Assembly (NCBI GenBank): GCA_001986395.2
Contig: MQVO02000017.1
Location: 496,001-560,000 of the forward strand
DNA length: 64,000 nucleotides
Direction of reading: 5' to 3'
From: Irpex lacteus
Taxonomy: Eukaryota; Basidiomycota; Agaricomycetes; Polyporales; Irpicaceae
The first letter of the stretch is position 1. Every line of letters starts with the position of its first letter. The translations under genes were made by a program, and so were the position numbers. Under the pieces are notes generated by a model, which saw nothing but the letters and a program-made list of their open reading frames with translations, did no database searches and was not told the DNA's origin. Shown one piece after another: positions 60,588 through 64,000 of the stretch.

Positions 60588-62140
60588 ATGAGCAACGGCA
60601 CATTCGAACCGTATAGCAACATTATCACTGGAGTACGTCCTTTCTATCACTCACAATCACCTTAGCTACTTTAATTACATCGAATAAACAGAAGGTTGTA
60701 CCCTATACAATCGTCGCTTTTGCTGCGCTTCTGGTGAGTATCATTTACACCTCAGAGTGTACGTAGAAGCTCGATCGGTTGACCGACGATCACGAGCGCT
60801 AGGTTTACGAAATTCTGATATGTCTCTCGGACGAGGTATGTAATAAGTAATGTCCATTATAATCTCAGCTATGAATGACTTGCGCTACAGATCACCCTGG
60901 TATGGTCCAGAGCGAGTAACCCTCGCACATGGATTTATATCATGAATCGGTATCTCCCTTTGATTGACACATTTTTGTCTGCACGCCGTAAGCGATTTCC
61001 CTCCAACTTGAAACTTATATAACACAACAATCACATTACTAATACCTAGTACTTACGAGCATACAACCTCCAGAGGTACGCGCGATTTCATTTGCCTATA
61101 AATCCAGTACATTATACTAAAACCCTGCTTCCTCAGGTTTGCGCTCGCGACTTTAAGATTGTAACATGTAAGAGTGATTTTCTGCGATTCTGTGGCTATT
61201 AAACGATTGACACTCCCACAGGGATGATTGTTGTGGGAATTATCCTTGCCGAAGGCGAGTGATCTGTCTTTAATTTATTTCTGCATGTCGGTGGTGCATG
61301 ACCTGTGCCTCTTGAATCTGGGTATGGCAGGTTCATCCGGTCAAGGGCTGGCTCTAATACTTAGTAAAACTCAGTTTCACGCACTTACAGTCCACGATTT
61401 TGGCACAGGGATATTAATGCAACGGACATATGCCATTTTTGAGCGTAGGAAATGGATGTTCGTTTTCCTATGCTGTTTGATGGCAGTACGTCATCTCAAG
61501 TTTATACAGATCAAATACTAGGATTGAAGGGCTAATTGACAAGTAGACTTTGGCCATACCATGCATTGTGGTCGTTCACCTCGAATTAAACACTGTCCAT
61601 TGTGAGTAAGGGATTGCTTCTACTACTCTAAACAACACGTTAACTTAATGTTTTCTACACCTGGGCTAGATGGATTTGCTCGGCCGAACAAACAATACGT
61701 AGGCTGTATGCTCACCGGAAACACGTCCGTGATTATTGTAGTGGCATATGTTCTTATACTCCTCTCTGAAACAGGTGAGCGCCACTGACTTGAATGAACT
61801 TTTTCACCAGCCATACTATGCTCTAATCAGTCGTACTCTGCAGTAATCTTTGCTCTCACACTATACAAGGCTGTACAAGACTGTAAGTATGTGTTTTCAA
61901 GAGATATCGTACACTGGTAACCACATTCGTCTCCGATCAGTACGCTTCTGCCGCTCCCCACTGATCGTAAATCTTTATCGAAATGGTGCGTCTCGAATCT
62001 TCGAGTTGTATCTCTCAGTTGACCGACGTACTAGTGATACCTAGGACTGGTCTATTACGCATATGTACTGGGTAAGTCACGGTGCATCAATCCAGGCAGT
62101 TGGAGTATTGACCGCCCACCACACCCTCCTAAATGATTCC
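60588..62140 (+). CDS. DUF6533 domain membrane protein
   Basis: Many short exons on the plus strand, probably eight or nine, some with uncertain borders. The Met at 60588 starts SNGTFEPYSNIITG. The DUF6533 core reads YEILICLSDE then ITLVWSRASNPRTWIYIMNR and YLPLIDTFLSA over three exons, which fits the family pattern of Y-(D/E)-hL-hL--E--hhW … hNRYhhhh. Downstream exons give VCARDFKIVTWMIVVGIIL, the segment ILMQRTYAIFERRKWMFVFL with CCLMA, then LAIPCIVVVHLELNTVH and NTSVIIVVAYVLILLSETVI. One intron seems to start with GC rather than GT (GAAG|GCGAGT at about 61256). The last exon and stop are not certain. The family is abundant in Agaricomycetes and of unknown function. Confidence 0.65.
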
Positions 62141-64000
62141 CTGGACCCAGCCGTTTCCCTAGCAAATGTGATCGTGCCAATCGTCGGACCGGTAAGTAGT
62201 TATAATGTATGAGTACGAAGGGAATACCTGATCACAGCGTACAGGGTGACCTTGCCAATTGGCTCGCAACGTATGTCACAATTCATCCATACCCCAAATG
62301 CCCGAATAGATTGTTTGACGAAATGTCGTCCTCTCAAATAGTCCACAACGCGTTCTTCATAGTATCTTCTGCGCCCGTATTCTCCTTTCGATTTTACGCG
62401 ATGGCAACCTAAATACACAAGATATTTCTCTGCTCAGTGGGTCCTCGATCATATTCCGTGCTCCTTTCGCCTCAGAAATGTCTGTGACGTGGAAACCTCT
62501 GGAACATTTGGTCACGAGCGGGAACGTAGCTACAGAGGGACCGTATAGATCGGCGGGCCCTAGAAATCGAGGGGAGGAACCATATGACACAAGAATCGCT
62601 ATGGACAGCACTGGCAGCAACCAGATCTGCGCCGACTAGCTCACACTCAGAGATTGGGTATATTCCTGCCATGCTATAGTATACATGACCACTGTTGGAT
62701 AGCAGTACATACATGATAACATATTTGTCGGACAAATGCGCGCAGTGGAGGGGTAGTTGCAGTGGTACAATATAGTAGAAGGAATTAGAATGATATACAG
62801 CGTGCGCGTGACACTAGTACTGGTTCACTCCGAGTCGATATTTGCGTAACTGAGGACGATTGAGATGTACATCACATAAAGCTACTGTAAGTTAACAGGA
62901 GGTTTGCATGACCGCGCAATTAATCGACTACGTACTAGTTCAGGACCTTCTTACGGCCTCAAAATCAAAGCATCGTTGCGTTGGGGGGCTGCTCGGCAGT
63001 CGTATATGAGCTACCCAGTTCAACGACAAGAGTATGGAAGACATACTAGGTTGAGGCGCAGTATCCTGCAGGAAAGAATAAGGCAGCCCATCAACGTGGG
63101 TGATAGAAAACGCGAAGACAGCAGCAAATGCCATGAGCGTGGGGAGCGAAGGGAGCTGCATATCTGGATCGTGGTAGGCAGGTCTGTATGAACTGAGAGC
63201 TGTAGTTGGTATAGACTAACACTTTATACTGTACACCTTATATGGTTTCCGTATCCTCGACCTGCGGTCAATCCAACTACGCAAACGATATACCGTTGGT
63301 GGCCACGCACAATGCAGTGCCTATTGACGGATACGTTTAACATAGAGCCAACCAGCGTGAGTAGTGTTCGCACCTTTCGAGCTCTGCCTCCATTCCTAAC
63401 TCTATGATAGTACACCAACGATGCTCGGGGCCGGATCTCGAGCATTCTGTGGCCAGTCGTCCTTTGGTCGCGGGACGAGCGGCGGGATGCCCGATCGAGG
63501 CCCTCAATCACCAATATCATACATACCCCATCATAGCAGATGCGAACACTGTACCGGGGGTCTACGATGCAATGCAGCACAGTAGCTCTTGTACTCTACG
63601 TCATGGAGAGGTCTCGTAGAGTACTGAAAGTCAGGCATTAGAGTGAAGATAGTGCGATGATTAGTTGCTGACCACAGTCACGTTCACGCCCTCTGACACC
63701 TGCGGATTGAGACTTTGAGATGTGATAGGTTACTTGAGATAACTCTGTGGTGATGCAGGTATGTCGTTCTAGGACCTCATGAGTGTATCAAATGCGCAGA
63801 CAATTACATGAATGATTCTCACTGACTAGTTTGGTACGACGTCCATAGCTCGAGATCTGAAACCGTGTGAAATTGTCTGATTATCTGTTGGGCTTGATAG
63901 GGCAGTGCGGCATTGGCTTTGCGGACTGCCAGGTAAGTCACAGTGCTGCTGTAAACCCGCCACCGTCGCAAAAATCGGCTTGAGGTTATCAACGCCGACA
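62141..64000. other. About 1.9 kb mostly without supported genes
   Basis: Short frames at 62209-62412, 62357-62620 and 63224-63580 lack domains and splice logic. The only candidate is the small secreted-type frame listed separately at 62940-63161. Confidence 0.5.
62940..63161 (-). CDS. Possible small secreted protein
   Basis: A minus-strand frame of 73 codons starting at the Met at 63161. The first 26 residues (MQLPSLPTLMAFAAVFAFSI then THVDG) look like a signal peptide with cleavage after Gly. After about 37 residues a donor (CCTA|GTATGT) could start an intron, so the real mature peptide may differ from the open frame. No Cys pattern or known family is visible. Confidence 0.3.
   Translation of the reverse strand: MQLPSLPTLMAFAAVFAFSITHVDGLPYSFLQDTAPQPSMSSILLSLNWVAHIRLPSSPPTQRCFDFEAVRRS

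Overview
The window looks like chromosomal DNA of a filamentous basidiomycete, most likely an Agaricomycete of polypore type. Genes are split by many 47-65 bp GT-AG introns with CTRAY-like branch points, and the gene families are typical of these fungi: NACHT-WD40 NLRs with an MLKL-like N-terminal domain, DUF6533 and DUF6535 membrane proteins, GH131, an OPT transporter and an NCS1 permease. I saw no prokaryotic operons, CRISPR arrays or rRNA. I did not find a tRNA, but I could not scan for one systematically.

Layout. 1-11.0 kb: one NLR-type gene (NLR1, minus strand) split by two large fold-back transposable elements, each flanked by a perfect 8-bp target-site duplication. Element E1 (7969-10264) is an almost perfect palindrome at the 3' splice site of a 7-bp microexon. 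Element E2 (3341-6205) is an older, diverged fold-back that cuts the reading frame between the NACHT and WD40 parts. 12.7-13.3 kb: a small Crinkler-like protein. 14.4-17.9 kb: a 1,065-residue Ser/Pro-rich coiled-coil protein. 19.9-20.6 kb: an F-box-like protein. 22.3-24.3 kb: a HeLo-like/ankyrin protein. 25.0-29.4 kb: NLR2, an uninterrupted paralogue of NLR1. 32.3-35.4 kb: OPT transporter. 36.3-37.5 kb: secreted GH131. 38.0-41.5 kb: NF-X1 type zinc-finger protein, convergent with a FAR-17a/AIG1-like membrane protein (41.9-42.9 kb). 45.4-46.9 kb: 7TM protein. 47.7-50.7 kb: DUF6535 protein. 51-52.8 kb: a conserved hypothetical and an APH-like kinase. 53.1-55.2 kb: NCS1 purine-cytosine permease. 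56-57 kb: Rrn9-like protein. 57.9-59.2 kb: conserved protein resembling a family labelled 3-methyladenine DNA glycosylase. 60.6-62.1 kb: DUF6533 protein.

The first 30 kb hold four genes whose domains are linked in fungi to regulated cell death, non-self recognition or effector-like functions (NLR1, NLR2, HeLo-like/ANK, Crinkler-like), together with transposon insertions; the remaining half is mostly ordinary metabolism and transport. The main find is NLR1. Comparison with NLR2 gives splice models that close in frame in both genes. These show that E1 duplicated a splice acceptor, so the gene may make either a 188-residue N-terminal-domain protein or a 741-residue N-terminal-NACHT protein, while E2 removed the WD40 sensor. 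Exon models rest on frame closure, splice signals and paralogue comparison only; no transcript or database evidence was available.
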